This document shows, one piece after another, positions 50,812 to 61,379 of a DNA stretch of 64,000 nt. The stretch's first letter is position 1, and the number at the start of each line of letters is the position of its first letter. The notes beneath the pieces were generated by a model that searched no databases, had not been told where the DNA came from, and saw nothing but the letters and a program-made list of their open reading frames with translations. The translations under genes and the position numbers were made by a program. Source of the stretch: CAYOBW01 sp964402115 (GTDB lineage: Bacteria > Verrucomicrobiota > Kiritimatiellia > UBA8416 > CAYOBW01); the NCBI GenBank assembly GCA_964402115.1, contig CAYOBW010000005.1, positions 10,876-74,875 of the forward strand. The letters run 5' to 3'.

Positions 50812-51573
50812 ATGCAGGCTTACAACGAGGCCTTTGCCAAGATCTACAACATGCTCTGGCATGAGTTTGCTCGGAGCATCGCGCCGCGAATCCGCGAGTT
50901 CTATGAAAGCGCCTCTGGCGAGCGGGTGAACATATTCCTGCTGGATGTATGCTGCGGTGTGGGCCATCTGGCGCAGCACTTTCTCGAAAACGGCTATGAC
51001 GTCACCGGCCTGGATGCGTCGCCCGCGATGCTGCACTATGCCCAAGAGAACACGCAATCCTACATCGATCAGGGCCGTGCGCGTTACGTGGAAGGGGATG
51101 CCGCGGACTTTACGCTGGACCGGCGATTTGGTCTGGCTGTCTCTACCTTTGATGCGCTCAACCATCTGCCGGATATGGACGCGCTGCGCGGCTGCTTCCG
51201 TTCCGTTTTCGCGGTGTTGTCCGGCGACGGATGGTTCATCTTCGATCTCAACACGCGCCGGGGTTTGGAGCACTGGGGCGGGATCAGCGTCGTGGAGCGT
51301 GACGACCTGGTGCTGATGACGCGCGGGGTGGTGATAGAGGGCCCATCGCGCGCCTACACGAGGATCTCAGGATTCCTCAAGCTCGCTGACAGTGGGTTGT
51401 ACGAGCGATTCGAGCAGACGACGTACAACACGCTGTTTGATCTGGTCGAGGTGCGGGCTTCGTTGTTGGATGCGGGCTTCCGCAGTGTCCATTTCGCAAG
51501 CGCGAACAACCTGGTGGCCTCCCTCAACGCCCCGGAAGAGGAGCCGCGCGTCTTCATCGTCGCGCGGAAATAG
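50812..51573 (+). CDS. Class I SAM-dependent methyltransferase
   Basis: A 253-residue methyltransferase. Motif I is LLDVCCGVGHLAQHFLENGY, the acidic residue is in VTGLDASPAML, and YVEGDAADFTLDRRFGLAVS covers motifs II/III. FIFDLNTRRGLEHWGG follows. The N-terminal MQAYNEAFAKIYNMLWHEF is usual for this small-molecule methyltransferase group. The start has AAGGAGG 5 bases upstream. The substrate is unknown. The oxidoreductase gene follows after 49 bases and may be co-transcribed. Confidence 0.9.
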   Translation: MQAYNEAFAKIYNMLWHEFARSIAPRIREFYESASGERVNIFLLDVCCGVGHLAQHFLENGYDVTGLDASPAMLHYAQENTQSYIDQGRARYVEGDAADFTLDRRFGLAVSTFDALNHLPDMDALRGCFRSVFAVLSGDGWFIFDLNTRRGLEHWGGISVVERDDLVLMTRGVVIEGPSRAYTRISGFLKLADSGLYERFEQTTYNTLFDLVEVRASLLDAGFRSVHFASANNLVASLNAPEEEPRVFIVARK

Positions 51574-51622
51574 TATGTAACGGGCCTACGGCCCGCACGC
51601 CCGCAAGCATCGGGAGTACAGC

Positions 51623-52846
51623 ATGAAACAGACGCCTTGCACCAGGCGCCGGTTCCTGGCAACCGCCGGAGCAGGCCTGGCCGCTTTCCAGATCGTCCCC
51701 CGCCACGTGCTCGGCGGCCCCGGCTACACCCCTCCCAGCGAAAGCCTCGGCGGCGCGCTGATCGGCTGCGGCGGGCGCGGCCCCGGCACGTTCGGAGGCC
51801 TCGGCCCCAACGTCCGGCAGCTCGCGCGCTGCGACGTGCGTTTCGCCGACTCGGCGGACAACAAGACCACGTACACCGATTTCCGGCGCGTGCTCGACCG
51901 CGCGGACATCGACGTGGTGGCCATCGCCACGCCGCCCCACTGGCACGCGCTGATTTCGATCGCCGCCATGCAGGCCGGCAAGGACGTGCTCTGCGAAAAA
52001 CCCCTCACCCGGTTCATCGCCGAGGGCCGCGCGGTCGTAGCGGCGGAGCAGCGCTACGGCCGCATTCTGCAGGTGGGCACGTTCGGCCGGTACAACGCCA
52101 TCCGCGATGCGCGCTGCATCCTGATCAACAAGATCATGACCAGCGGACGCGTGAAGACCTGCCGCGGCGTGCACATCAAGGCCGGCGGCCTCAAGGTCAA
52201 GGAGTGGAGCGGCCTGATCAACGCCCGCCCGCAGCCCGTGCCCAAGTGGCTGGACTGGGATATGTACTGCGGCCCCGCCCCTCTGCGGCCGTTCCACCCC
52301 CACCGCTTCGGCGGCACACACCGGGGCTACTGGGACTACGAGGGCGGCGGCATGGCGGACATGGGCCAGCACCACTTCGATCCGCAGCAGTGGACCTACG
52401 GCAAGGACGCGACGAGCCCTGTCGCCATCGAGGCGCACGCGCCACCCGCCCATCCCGAGGCCTGCGGCATGTGGGGGTGGGTGGAACTCAAGTACGCCGA
52501 TGGTTTTACATTCGTCATGGACAGCCAGGAGTGGGGCGAGCGGTACAACCGCCAACCCGGCCGGGAGGTCACCATGGAGGATCTCTCCCCCGAGGACCAG
52601 GCGTACGTCAAGACGCTGCCCGACGCACAGCCGTGGCCCTCCTTCGCGGAGGCCGTCAAGACCCGCCAGAAGACCGGCGGTTCGGCGGAACCCGCCCACC
52701 GCTGCGCGACCCTGCTGCACCTCGCGAACATCGCCATCCGGATGGGGCGCAAGATCGCTTACGACCCCGTGCGCGAGCAGATCGTCGGCGATCCCGCCGC
52801 CAACGCCCTCGTGAACCCGCCCATGCGCGCCCCCTGGCACATCTGA
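51623..52846 (+). CDS. Tat-exported Gfo/Idh/MocA family oxidoreductase
   Basis: A 407-residue oxidoreductase with a twin-arginine signal (TRRRFLATAGAGLAAFQIVP). The Rossmann loop is ALIGCGGRGPGTFGGL. VVAIATPPHWHALISIAAMQ and KDVLCEKPLTRF (catalytic Lys) identify the family. The C-terminal domain has DYEGGGMADMGQHHFDPQQW. It is shorter than, and distinct from, the one at 32021. It is followed 17 bases later by a HEAT-repeat protein gene. Confidence 0.9.
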   Translation: MKQTPCTRRRFLATAGAGLAAFQIVPRHVLGGPGYTPPSESLGGALIGCGGRGPGTFGGLGPNVRQLARCDVRFADSADNKTTYTDFRRVLDRADIDVVAIATPPHWHALISIAAMQAGKDVLCEKPLTRFIAEGRAVVAAEQRYGRILQVGTFGRYNAIRDARCILINKIMTSGRVKTCRGVHIKAGGLKVKEWSGLINARPQPVPKWLDWDMYCGPAPLRPFHPHRFGGTHRGYWDYEGGGMADMGQHHFDPQQWTYGKDATSPVAIEAHAPPAHPEACGMWGWVELKYADGFTFVMDSQEWGERYNRQPGREVTMEDLSPEDQAYVKTLPDAQPWPSFAEAVKTRQKTGGSAEPAHRCATLLHLANIAIRMGRKIAYDPVREQIVGDPAANALVNPPMRAPWHI

Positions 52847-52863
52847 AACAGGAGACCGACATC

Positions 52864-54996
52864 ATGCCGCACACACCCCCGTCCGCACGCCGCCGCCTCA
52901 GCCTGCCCGGCTTGCTGCTGCTCCTGTCCGCAACGGCGCTGGCGCCCCGCCCCGCCGGCGCGCAAGCCGCCCCGCCCCCGCCCGTCGTCACGAACAGCTT
53001 GAGGCAGCTGCCCGCGTGCGACCGCGACGGCAAGTACACCGGCCCCGCGCCGGCCGAGGCGCGCCGGCTCTGCGCCGACGTACTCGCCGGGGGCGTGCCC
53101 GCCGTGCGCGCGCTGGCCGACCTGCTCGACCGGCCGCCGACGCCGGAGCGCGACCAGGCCCGCTACCTGCTGCACGGCCTCGTCACGCAAGTCACGGCCC
53201 CCGACCAGGCCGCGGCCAGCCCGCCCGTAACCGACGCGCTCGCGGCGGCGCTCGGGCACGCCACCGGCACGGTCGCCCGCGCCTGGCTGATCGAGGAGCT
53301 GCAGGCGCTCGGCGATCCCGCGGCCTTGCCCGCGCTGGCGGACTGCCTGCGCGATCCCGCGCTGGCCGATCCCGCCGCGCGCGCGCTCGTGACGCTGGCC
53401 GGCGCACCGGCCGCCGCCGCCCTGCACCGCGCCCTGCGGACCGCTTCCGGGCGAGCGCAGTTGACCGTGATCCAGGCGCTGGGCGACCTGCGCGTCCGCG
53501 AGGCCGCCGGCGACCTGCGCGAACGGCTGGCGCGCGATCCCTCCCTGGATGTGCGCGCAGCGGCTGGCGCGGCCCTCGCCCGCTTGGGCGACGCACGGGC
53601 AGCCAAACCCCTGCTAGCCGCGCTGCGCCAGGCAGACGGCAGCAGCCGGCGCACGCTGACCGAAATCTGCTTTGTGCTCGCACGCAACCTCGGCGCGGCG
53701 GGCGAACAGCAGGACGCCCGCCGCCTCTATGCCGACGTCTGGGACACCCTCGGCACCAACGCGCCGCCCCAGGTCCGCGATGCCGTCGTGGCAGGCCTCG
53801 CGGAGGGCCTCGCGACGGAGCCGACCGCGGCCCTCGTCAAGTCCCTGCGCCGGGCCGATCCGGCGGAGCGGGCCGCCACGCTGAGCGTGCTCGGCCAGCG
53901 CGCGGACACCAACACCTTCGACGCCGTGGCCGCCGCCCTGCGGGATGACGACCCCGGCGTCCGGCGCGCCGCCGTTCCGGCCCTGGCCCGCGTGGGCGGC
54001 GCGCGCAGCGTGCCGCTGCTGACGGCCCTCCTGCCAGGCCGCACACCGGCCGAAACCCAGGCCGTGCGCGACGCGCTGCTCGCGCTGCCCGCGGCGCCGG
54101 GCAACCAGGCGCTCATCGCGGCGCTCACGAACGTGCGCGAGACGGCCGACGCCACGACCTTGCGCCTCGAACTGCTGGACCTGCTGGCCAAGCGCAAGGC
54201 CGCCGGCGCGGCCGACCCGGCCCTGGTGCTGGCCGCGCACGCGAACAGCGCTTTGCGCCTGGGCGCGCTGCGAACGTTGGGCAGCGTCGCGCCAGGGTCC
54301 TATGCGGCGCCGTTGATCGGCCTCCTCCCACGGCTCGGGCCGGCGGCGGAGTGGACGGCGGCGGAAGAGGCGCTGGTCGAGATCTGCCGGCGCCGCGGCG
54401 CGGCGGCGGAGCAGGTGGCGCCGCTGGCCGCCGCGCTCACGAACACCCCGGCCACGGTCCAGGCCGCGCTCCTGCGCACGGCGGGGCGCCTGGGCAGCCG
54501 CGAGGCCGCGGACCTTTTGCAGCGGGCCCTGGCCAGCCCCGAAGCGGCGGTGCGGGATGAGGCTCTGCGCAACCTCGCGGAGTTCCCCAACGATACGCCG
54601 GCGGAGCAACTGCTCGAGATCGCCCGCACCGGCACGGATGAGCGCCACCAGGTGCTGGCCCTGCGCGGCTTCGTGCGGATGGCCGAGAAGGTCGGCGACG
54701 AGCCCGCCCGCCTGCGCAGGCTCACCGACGCGCTGGCGGCCGCGAAACGCCCCGACGAGCAGCGCCTCGCACTGGCGGCGCTGGGCAAGTTGTCCCTCCC
54801 CGAAGCCCTGCCCCTCGCGCGGCAGCAGCTCGCCAACCCGGAGCTGGTCAACGAAGCCGGCAGTGCCATCCTGGAACTGGCGGAGCGTGTGAAGGGCCGC
54901 GCACCCGCGGCCGCCCGCGAAGCTCTGCAGCAGGTGGCGGACTCCGCTGCCAGCGAAGACTCCCGCCGGCGGGCGCGGGAAGCGCTGCCGCGCTGA
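52864..54996 (+). CDS. Secreted HEAT-repeat protein
   Basis: A 710-residue protein with a signal peptide (SLPGLLLLLSATALAP). The remainder is almost all alpha-helical HEAT-like repeats, e.g. AWLIEELQALGDPAALPALA, LTVIQALGDLRVREAAGDL, AAAGAALARLGDARAAKPLL and AAVPALARVGGARSVPLLTAL. Such arrays are protein-binding scaffolds, common in PVC secreted proteins next to dehydrogenases. No catalytic domain or heme motif is seen. Probably in one operon with the upstream oxidoreductase. Confidence 0.87.
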   Translation: MPHTPPSARRRLSLPGLLLLLSATALAPRPAGAQAAPPPPVVTNSLRQLPACDRDGKYTGPAPAEARRLCADVLAGGVPAVRALADLLDRPPTPERDQARYLLHGLVTQVTAPDQAAASPPVTDALAAALGHATGTVARAWLIEELQALGDPAALPALADCLRDPALADPAARALVTLAGAPAAAALHRALRTASGRAQLTVIQALGDLRVREAAGDLRERLARDPSLDVRAAAGAALARLGDARAAKPLLAALRQADGSSRRTLTEICFVLARNLGAAGEQQDARRLYADVWDTLGTNAPPQVRDAVVAGLAEGLATEPTAALVKSLRRADPAERAATLSVLGQRADTNTFDAVAAALRDDDPGVRRAAVPALARVGGARSVPLLTALLPGRTPAETQAVRDALLALPAAPGNQALIAALTNVRETADATTLRLELLDLLAKRKAAGAADPALVLAAHANSALRLGALRTLGSVAPGSYAAPLIGLLPRLGPAAEWTAAEEALVEICRRRGAAAEQVAPLAAALTNTPATVQAALLRTAGRLGSREAADLLQRALASPEAAVRDEALRNLAEFPNDTPAEQLLEIARTGTDERHQVLALRGFVRMAEKVGDEPARLRRLTDALAAAKRPDEQRLALAALGKLSLPEALPLARQQLANPELVNEAGSAILELAERVKGRAPAAAREALQQVADSAASEDSRRRAREALPR

Positions 54997-55071
54997 AGCG
55001 GCTGTGAGGTGCCGACACTGCAGGTGGACGGCCGGCGTTCGCCCGCGGGGAGACAAAAGGCACTCAGGAAC

Positions 55072-55299
55072 ATGAGGGGCACCATTGAGGTCGTGAAGGG
55101 ACGCATCGAGGAAGCGGCAGGCGCACTGACGGGGAACGACAGACTGCGCACGAAGGGCCAGGATGATCAGGTTGTGGGGCACGTCAAGCAAGCCGGCGAG
55201 AAGGGCATCCGGCAAGCCAGGAAGTCCGCCCGAAGGATCGTCGCCGGGGCGAAGGAGTTGGCGCAACAGGCCATCGCCAAGGCCCAGAGCAGGCATTAG
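55072..55299 (+). CDS. CsbD family stress-response protein
   Basis: A 75-residue protein. MRGTIEVVKGRIEEAAGALT then GNDRLRTKGQDDQVVGHVKQ matches the CsbD pattern (helical, G-x-x-K-G-x-x-x-x-x-G-x-L-T-G-N-D). CsbD is a general-stress protein of unknown mechanism. The frame is open from 55009 (GTG), but family starts favour the ATG at 55072. The LpxL-like gene starts 47 bases downstream. Confidence 0.83.
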   Translation: MRGTIEVVKGRIEEAAGALTGNDRLRTKGQDDQVVGHVKQAGEKGIRQARKSARRIVAGAKELAQQAIAKAQSRH

Positions 55300-55346
55300 C
55301 CGGGGATTTGCGCTCCGGCGTTGACACCCCGCCGCCGGACGATACC

Positions 55347-56255
55347 ATGTCGGGCGTGAAGTACCGATTCCGACATGTCGTGGAGTATGTGCTGGTGCGG
55401 GCGCTTGCGTTCCTCCTGCGCGTGCTGCCTTACCGGGCCGCGCTGACCATCGGGTGGGGCGTGGCCCAACTGGCTTGGGTGCTCGCCCGCAGCCGCGTGC
55501 GCGAGGCCCGGCGGCGCATTCGCCTCGTGTTGGGCCCCGGCCTCTCCGAGCGCGAGGTGCGTCGCATTGCCTGGCTCTCGCTGCGCAACATCGCCTTCAC
55601 GGCCGTGGACCTCGTGCGACTCGGCGGCGTCACGCGCCAATGGGTGAATGATCGCATGGACTCCGGCTCGACGGCCGCGTTCCTGAAAGCGCACCAGGCC
55701 ACCGGCAAGGGCGCCATCCTCGCCGTCCCGCACATGGGCGCATGGGACATGGCCTGCGTGGTCGGCCTGCACCACGGCATCCCCATCTTCAGCGTGGCCG
55801 CGCAACAGAAGAACCCGCTCACCGATGCCTACATCAACCATCTGCGCGGCGCGCCGGGCGTGGAGACGCTGGCCCGCGGCAGCGGCGCCATGAAGCAGGT
55901 GCTCCGCCGCCTGCGCGCGGGCGGGTTCCTGGCGATCCTCCCCGACGTACGCATGCGGACCGAGGGCGTGCTCGTGCCGTTTCTCGGGGGCGAGGCCAAC
56001 ATCGGCTCGGGCATGGCCCTGTTCGCACGCATCGCCGATGTGCCTGTCATCCCCGGCTACGTCAGCCGCATCGGCTGGTCCTATCACCGCTTCGACCGGC
56101 TGGAACCCGTCTGGCCCGATGCGTCCGTGCCCAAGGATGCGGACGTGGTCCGCATGACCGCGCAGGTCATGGCGCAGATCGAAACCGTCATCCGCCGCCA
56201 GCCCGAACAGTGGTTCTGGTACAACAAACGGTGGGTGCTTGACCCCCTGACATGA
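55347..56255 (+). CDS. Lysophospholipid acyltransferase, LpxL/HtrB-like
   Basis: A 302-residue membrane-associated acyltransferase. The catalytic H-x4-D motif is HMGAWD in GAILAVPHMGAWDMACVVG. IPIFSVAAQQKNPLTDAYIN, RRLRAGGFLAILPDVRMRTE and VLVPFLGG follow the lipid A acyltransferase pattern. An N-terminal membrane anchor is present (VLVRALAFLLRVLP). It would add a secondary acyl chain to lipid A, showing an outer membrane with LPS. The end overlaps the SulP gene as ATGA (56252-56255). Confidence 0.9.
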   Translation: MSGVKYRFRHVVEYVLVRALAFLLRVLPYRAALTIGWGVAQLAWVLARSRVREARRRIRLVLGPGLSEREVRRIAWLSLRNIAFTAVDLVRLGGVTRQWVNDRMDSGSTAAFLKAHQATGKGAILAVPHMGAWDMACVVGLHHGIPIFSVAAQQKNPLTDAYINHLRGAPGVETLARGSGAMKQVLRRLRAGGFLAILPDVRMRTEGVLVPFLGGEANIGSGMALFARIADVPVIPGYVSRIGWSYHRFDRLEPVWPDASVPKDADVVRMTAQVMAQIETVIRRQPEQWFWYNKRWVLDPLT

Positions 56256-58483
56256 GTACAACGCCCGCACAAGTCCGCCCGACGACGCCGTCCTGGACGG
56301 GCGACGTATGGGGCGGACTGGCCGCCATGCTGGTGGCTCTGCCATCCTCGGTGGCCTTCGGCATCGTCACCTACACCGCGTTGGGGCCGTCGTACGTGGC
56401 CGTGGGCGCCATGGCCGGCATGCTGGGGGCGGTCGCCCTCGGCCTGATCACCCCGCTGATCGGGCGCACGGGCGGGTTGATCTCTGCCCCCTGCGCCCCT
56501 TCTGCCGCGGTGCTTTCCGCGTTTATCGTGGGGCTGCTCGCGGGCGAGGGCGGAACCCGGCTGGAGCCGGCCGCCGTGCTGCCGCTGCTGGCGCTGACGG
56601 CGCTGCTGTCGGGGGGGCTGCAGGTGCTTTACGGCGCCGCGGGCGGCGGCCGCCTCATCAAGTTCATCCCCTACCCCGTCGTCAGCGGCTACCTCTCGGG
56701 CGTGGGCCTGCTCATCGCCCTGGGGCAGCTGCCGAAACTGCTTGGCCTGCCGGCGGACACACCGCTGCACCGCGGGCTGCTGAACCCGGCACTCTGGCGC
56801 AAGGAGGGGCTCATCGCGGGCCTGGTCACCATGCTGTGCATGCTCACGGCCCCACGCCTGACCCGCCGGGTCCCGGCCACGATCATCGGTCTGGGCGGCG
56901 GCATGGCAGCCTATTTCGCCCAGGCGTTGTTCCTGCCGGACCTCCTGCGTTTGGCGGGCAACCCGCTCGTGATCGGCCCCATTCTGCCGTCGGGCTCCCT
57001 GTCTGCCACCCTGACCGGACCGCTGAAGCACCTGCTGTCGGTTAACCTGGCGGACATCCGCCTGGTCCTCGTACCGGCGCTCACACTCTCCGTCCTGCTG
57101 TCCATCGACACCCTGAAGACGTGCGTCGGCCTGGACGCGCTGACGCGCAACCGCCACCGGTCCAACCGGGAACTCGTCGGCCAGGGGCTCGGCAACCTGG
57201 CCGCCTGCCTGCTGGGCGGCCTGCCGGGCGCCGGCACCATGGGGCCGACCCTTGTCAACCTTTCCAGCGGCGGTCGCACGTTCCGGGCGGGCCTGTGCGA
57301 GGGCGTTTTCGTGCTGCTCGCGCTGCTCTTCCTCGGGCGGTTGATCGCGTGGGTGCCCATCGGCGTCCTGGCGGGCATCCTGATCGTCGTGGCCAGCCGC
57401 ATGTTCGACCGGACCATGTTCCGGCTGTTGCGCTACCACGACGGACGGTTCGATTTCGCCGTCATCGCCGGCGTCATTGTCGTGGCGCTCACCGTTGACC
57501 TGATTGCCGCAGCCGGCGTGGGCGTCGTGCTGGCCAGCGTGCTGTTTATCCGCGACCAGATCCGGGGGGCCGTGATCCGGCGCAAGCAGTGCCTGAACCA
57601 GGTGTCATCGAAGACGCGCCGGCCATCCGCGGAACGCGACGCGCTGAAGCAGCTGGGCAACCAGGCGGTCTATTGCGAGCTGCAGGGTAATCTCTTCTTC
57701 GGCACGGCGGATCAGGTCGTAACCAACCTGGAGCCTGACCTGCGCACCTGCCGGTTCATTCTGCTGGACCTGCGGCGCGTCCAGTCGCTCGATTACACGG
57801 CCGCCCATCTCTTCGAGCAGATGCACAGCCAGCTGGTGGAGCGCGGCGGCGAACTGCTGTTCAGCGGCATGCCGTCGGGCCTCCTCCACCAGCGGGCGTT
57901 CGAGAAGTACCTCGTACACCTGGGCGTCGTCCGGGCGGGCGGGGGCGTCCGGGTCTGCGACACGCTGGACGAGGCGTTGGAGTGGATGGAGAACCGGCTG
58001 CTGGAATCCGCCGGCGTGCGAACGCCGGACACCGCGCAGGCCCTCGGGCCGACCGACTTCGACCTGTTTCGCGGGTTTGACGCGCGGACGCTCGACATGC
58101 TGAGCGGCCGCCTGCGGGAGCGGACGCTGACGGCCGGGGAGCAGGCCTTCGCGCAGGGCGATCCGGGGGGCGAGTTGTTTCTGGTGCGGCGTGGCAGTGT
58201 GCGCATCCTGCTGCCGCTCGATGGCGGGAGGCAGCACCACGTCGCGACCATTGGACCCGGAGAGTTCTTCGGCGAGCTTTCCTTCCTGGACTGCGAGCGG
58301 CGGTCGGCCACGGCGGAAGCCAAGGAATCAACCGAGCTCTACGTGCTCACGCGCGCGTGTATCGACGGCACCGCCCCCGACGAAGCAGCCCTGGGGGCGC
58401 AGTTGTTCGCCCGCCTGGCCCTCGCCATCGCCCAGCGCCTCCGCCAGGCCGACGCGGAGCTGCGCGCCCTCCAGGACCGGTGA
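56252..58483 (+). CDS. SulP anion transporter fused to STAS and cyclic-nucleotide-binding domains
   Basis: A 743-residue protein. The SulP membrane domain (about residues 15-440) has about a dozen hydrophobic segments, with LPSSVAFGIVTYTALGPSYV, PYPVVSGYLSGVGLLIALGQ and SIDTLKTCVGLDALTRNRHR (family block). A STAS domain (about 470-590) has CRFILLDLRRVQSLDYTAAH. A cNMP-binding-type domain (about 605-720) has GEQAFAQGDPGGELFLVRRG and GPGEFFGELSFLDCERRSAT. SulP proteins move sulfate, bicarbonate or other anions. Sulfate export or import would fit a sulfatase-rich organism, but the substrate is not determined. Confidence 0.92.
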   Translation: MSTTPAQVRPTTPSWTGDVWGGLAAMLVALPSSVAFGIVTYTALGPSYVAVGAMAGMLGAVALGLITPLIGRTGGLISAPCAPSAAVLSAFIVGLLAGEGGTRLEPAAVLPLLALTALLSGGLQVLYGAAGGGRLIKFIPYPVVSGYLSGVGLLIALGQLPKLLGLPADTPLHRGLLNPALWRKEGLIAGLVTMLCMLTAPRLTRRVPATIIGLGGGMAAYFAQALFLPDLLRLAGNPLVIGPILPSGSLSATLTGPLKHLLSVNLADIRLVLVPALTLSVLLSIDTLKTCVGLDALTRNRHRSNRELVGQGLGNLAACLLGGLPGAGTMGPTLVNLSSGGRTFRAGLCEGVFVLLALLFLGRLIAWVPIGVLAGILIVVASRMFDRTMFRLLRYHDGRFDFAVIAGVIVVALTVDLIAAAGVGVVLASVLFIRDQIRGAVIRRKQCLNQVSSKTRRPSAERDALKQLGNQAVYCELQGNLFFGTADQVVTNLEPDLRTCRFILLDLRRVQSLDYTAAHLFEQMHSQLVERGGELLFSGMPSGLLHQRAFEKYLVHLGVVRAGGGVRVCDTLDEALEWMENRLLESAGVRTPDTAQALGPTDFDLFRGFDARTLDMLSGRLRERTLTAGEQAFAQGDPGGELFLVRRGSVRILLPLDGGRQHHVATIGPGEFFGELSFLDCERRSATAEAKESTELYVLTRACIDGTAPDEAALGAQLFARLALAIAQRLRQADAELRALQDR

Positions 58484-58498
58484 GCGCCGTGCCACCAC

Positions 58499-58511
58499 GG
58501 TGCCTGGCACC
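58499..58511. repeat. Short perfect palindrome GGTGCCTGGCACC
   Basis: A 13-base palindrome 15 bases after the SulP stop. An extra GTGCCA lies at the left. No T-run follows. Confidence 0.4.
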
Positions 58512-58557
58512 CACTGGATTGGACATGGGCTGAGAACCGACAAGAACGAAATCAGGG

Positions 58558-58587
58558 TTGCCATGGAGACGTGTTGGTGTGTAGATT
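58558..58587 (+). promoter_or_regulatory. Candidate promoter of the sigma-54 activator gene
   Basis: TTGCCA (58558-58563) and TAGATT (58582-58587) with an 18-base spacer, about 75 bases upstream of the ATG at 58664. Confidence 0.4.
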
Positions 58588-58663
58588 AAACGGAAATACA
58601 TTTGTGTCCACCTGTTTCTCGAGCCTTACATGAGCGATGCAGACTGCGAAGGAGTGACAATTC

Positions 58664-60212
<1,549 letters not shown>

Positions 60213-60226
<14 letters not shown>

Positions 60227-61334
60227 CGAGCAGGGCCAGCAACAGCGGCGTGAGGAACCCCTGCAGCAGGAGGAAGCGAACCAGCACCTGAGGATTGGAC
60301 CAGTGCAGGTTCTTGCGGCAGTGGTCGTGCAACGGGAAACGGACGCTGTGCAGCAGCCGCACGGCCGGATGCTGGCGGGTCAGCTCGGCGGGATCGGAAA
60401 CCTGGTGCGGCGGCCGGACATCCAGTCCCAGCCGACCGAACAGGCGCAGGAGCACGAGTTTGCCGAGCCCCGTCCCGCCGTTGACCAACACCACCGGAGC
60501 CACGACCAGCACCAGCAGCGGATTGCCGGAGGCCATGACCGCCACGCCGACCAACAGCCCGAGGAACCGCGAGCCTGCATCGCCCATCAGCACCTGGCTG
60601 GGCTCGGCGTTGTACCACAGGTAGGCCGCCACGCCACCCGCCACGGTGAACAGGAGGATGGCCCAGTTGGCGCCGGCCGGATCGTGGGGGACCAGCAAGT
60701 ACTTCGCAACCTCCCTGTGACCGATAACCGCGTAGAGGAACCCGCCCAGGTTGAAGAGCGACAGCGTGGTCAGCGAACCGGCCAGCCCGTCCACGCCATC
60801 CGTGCAGTTCGTGGCGTTGAGCGTAAACCACAGGACCACGGTGGACAGCGCCACGTAGGCCAGCGGGCCGACGGTTACGGTCTGCTTCAGCACCGGCAGC
60901 CACAGGTGCGTGTCGTGACCCTGGCACAGGGCGAGGCTGGTGAGCACGGCCACCGCCAGGTCCAGCGTGGCTTTGCGCCACTGGCCCCACTCCTGCGCGC
61001 TACGGTCGTCGCCGTAGCCCGTCAGCATGGCCAGAACGAGGCAGCCCACAATCTCGAAGATCTTGACGCTGAACGGCAGGACCACGAACAGGACAGGCAC
61101 GACGAGCAGCACGAGCAGCACGCCGGCGCCGGTCGGCTTGCCCTTGGCCGCGCCGCCCTGCTGGGCGTGCAGGCGGCCCCGGTCGCGCGGCAGGCGGTCC
61201 CAGAGCCGCGGCAGGATCAGCCACACCAGCAGGGCGCTGGAAACCGTGCCCAGCCCGAGCAGGAAGAGGTGCGAACCGAGCAACCGCAAAGGTCCCCACA
61301 GGGAGGAGAGCCAGGGAGCCAGCCAGGGTAACAT
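60213..61334 (-). CDS. mraY: Phospho-N-acetylmuramoyl-pentapeptide-transferase
   Basis: A 373-residue polytopic membrane enzyme that makes lipid I from UDP-MurNAc-pentapeptide and undecaprenyl phosphate. The conserved blocks are KGKPTGAGVLL (68 region), LTGYGDDRSA (Asp109/110), TLNATNCTDGVDGLAGS (172-187) and VLMGDAGSRFLG (249-259). The late His motif reads FPLHDHCRKNLHWSNPQ (about 333-349), instead of the PLHHHFE of many enzymes; the HDH form is known from other MraY groups. An AGGAG site precedes the ATG. It is in a unit with carB and carA rather than in a mur cluster. Confidence 0.9.
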
Positions 61335-61379
61335 GGGATCATCTCCTGCCGCGCGCGGCGCCGCGGGCGGGCGGGGCGT

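Noticed and set aside
58499..58525. Possible sigma-54 promoter at TGGCAC before the activator gene
   Set aside because: The -12 element TTGCA is missing at the required distance; TGGCAC is part of a palindrome.
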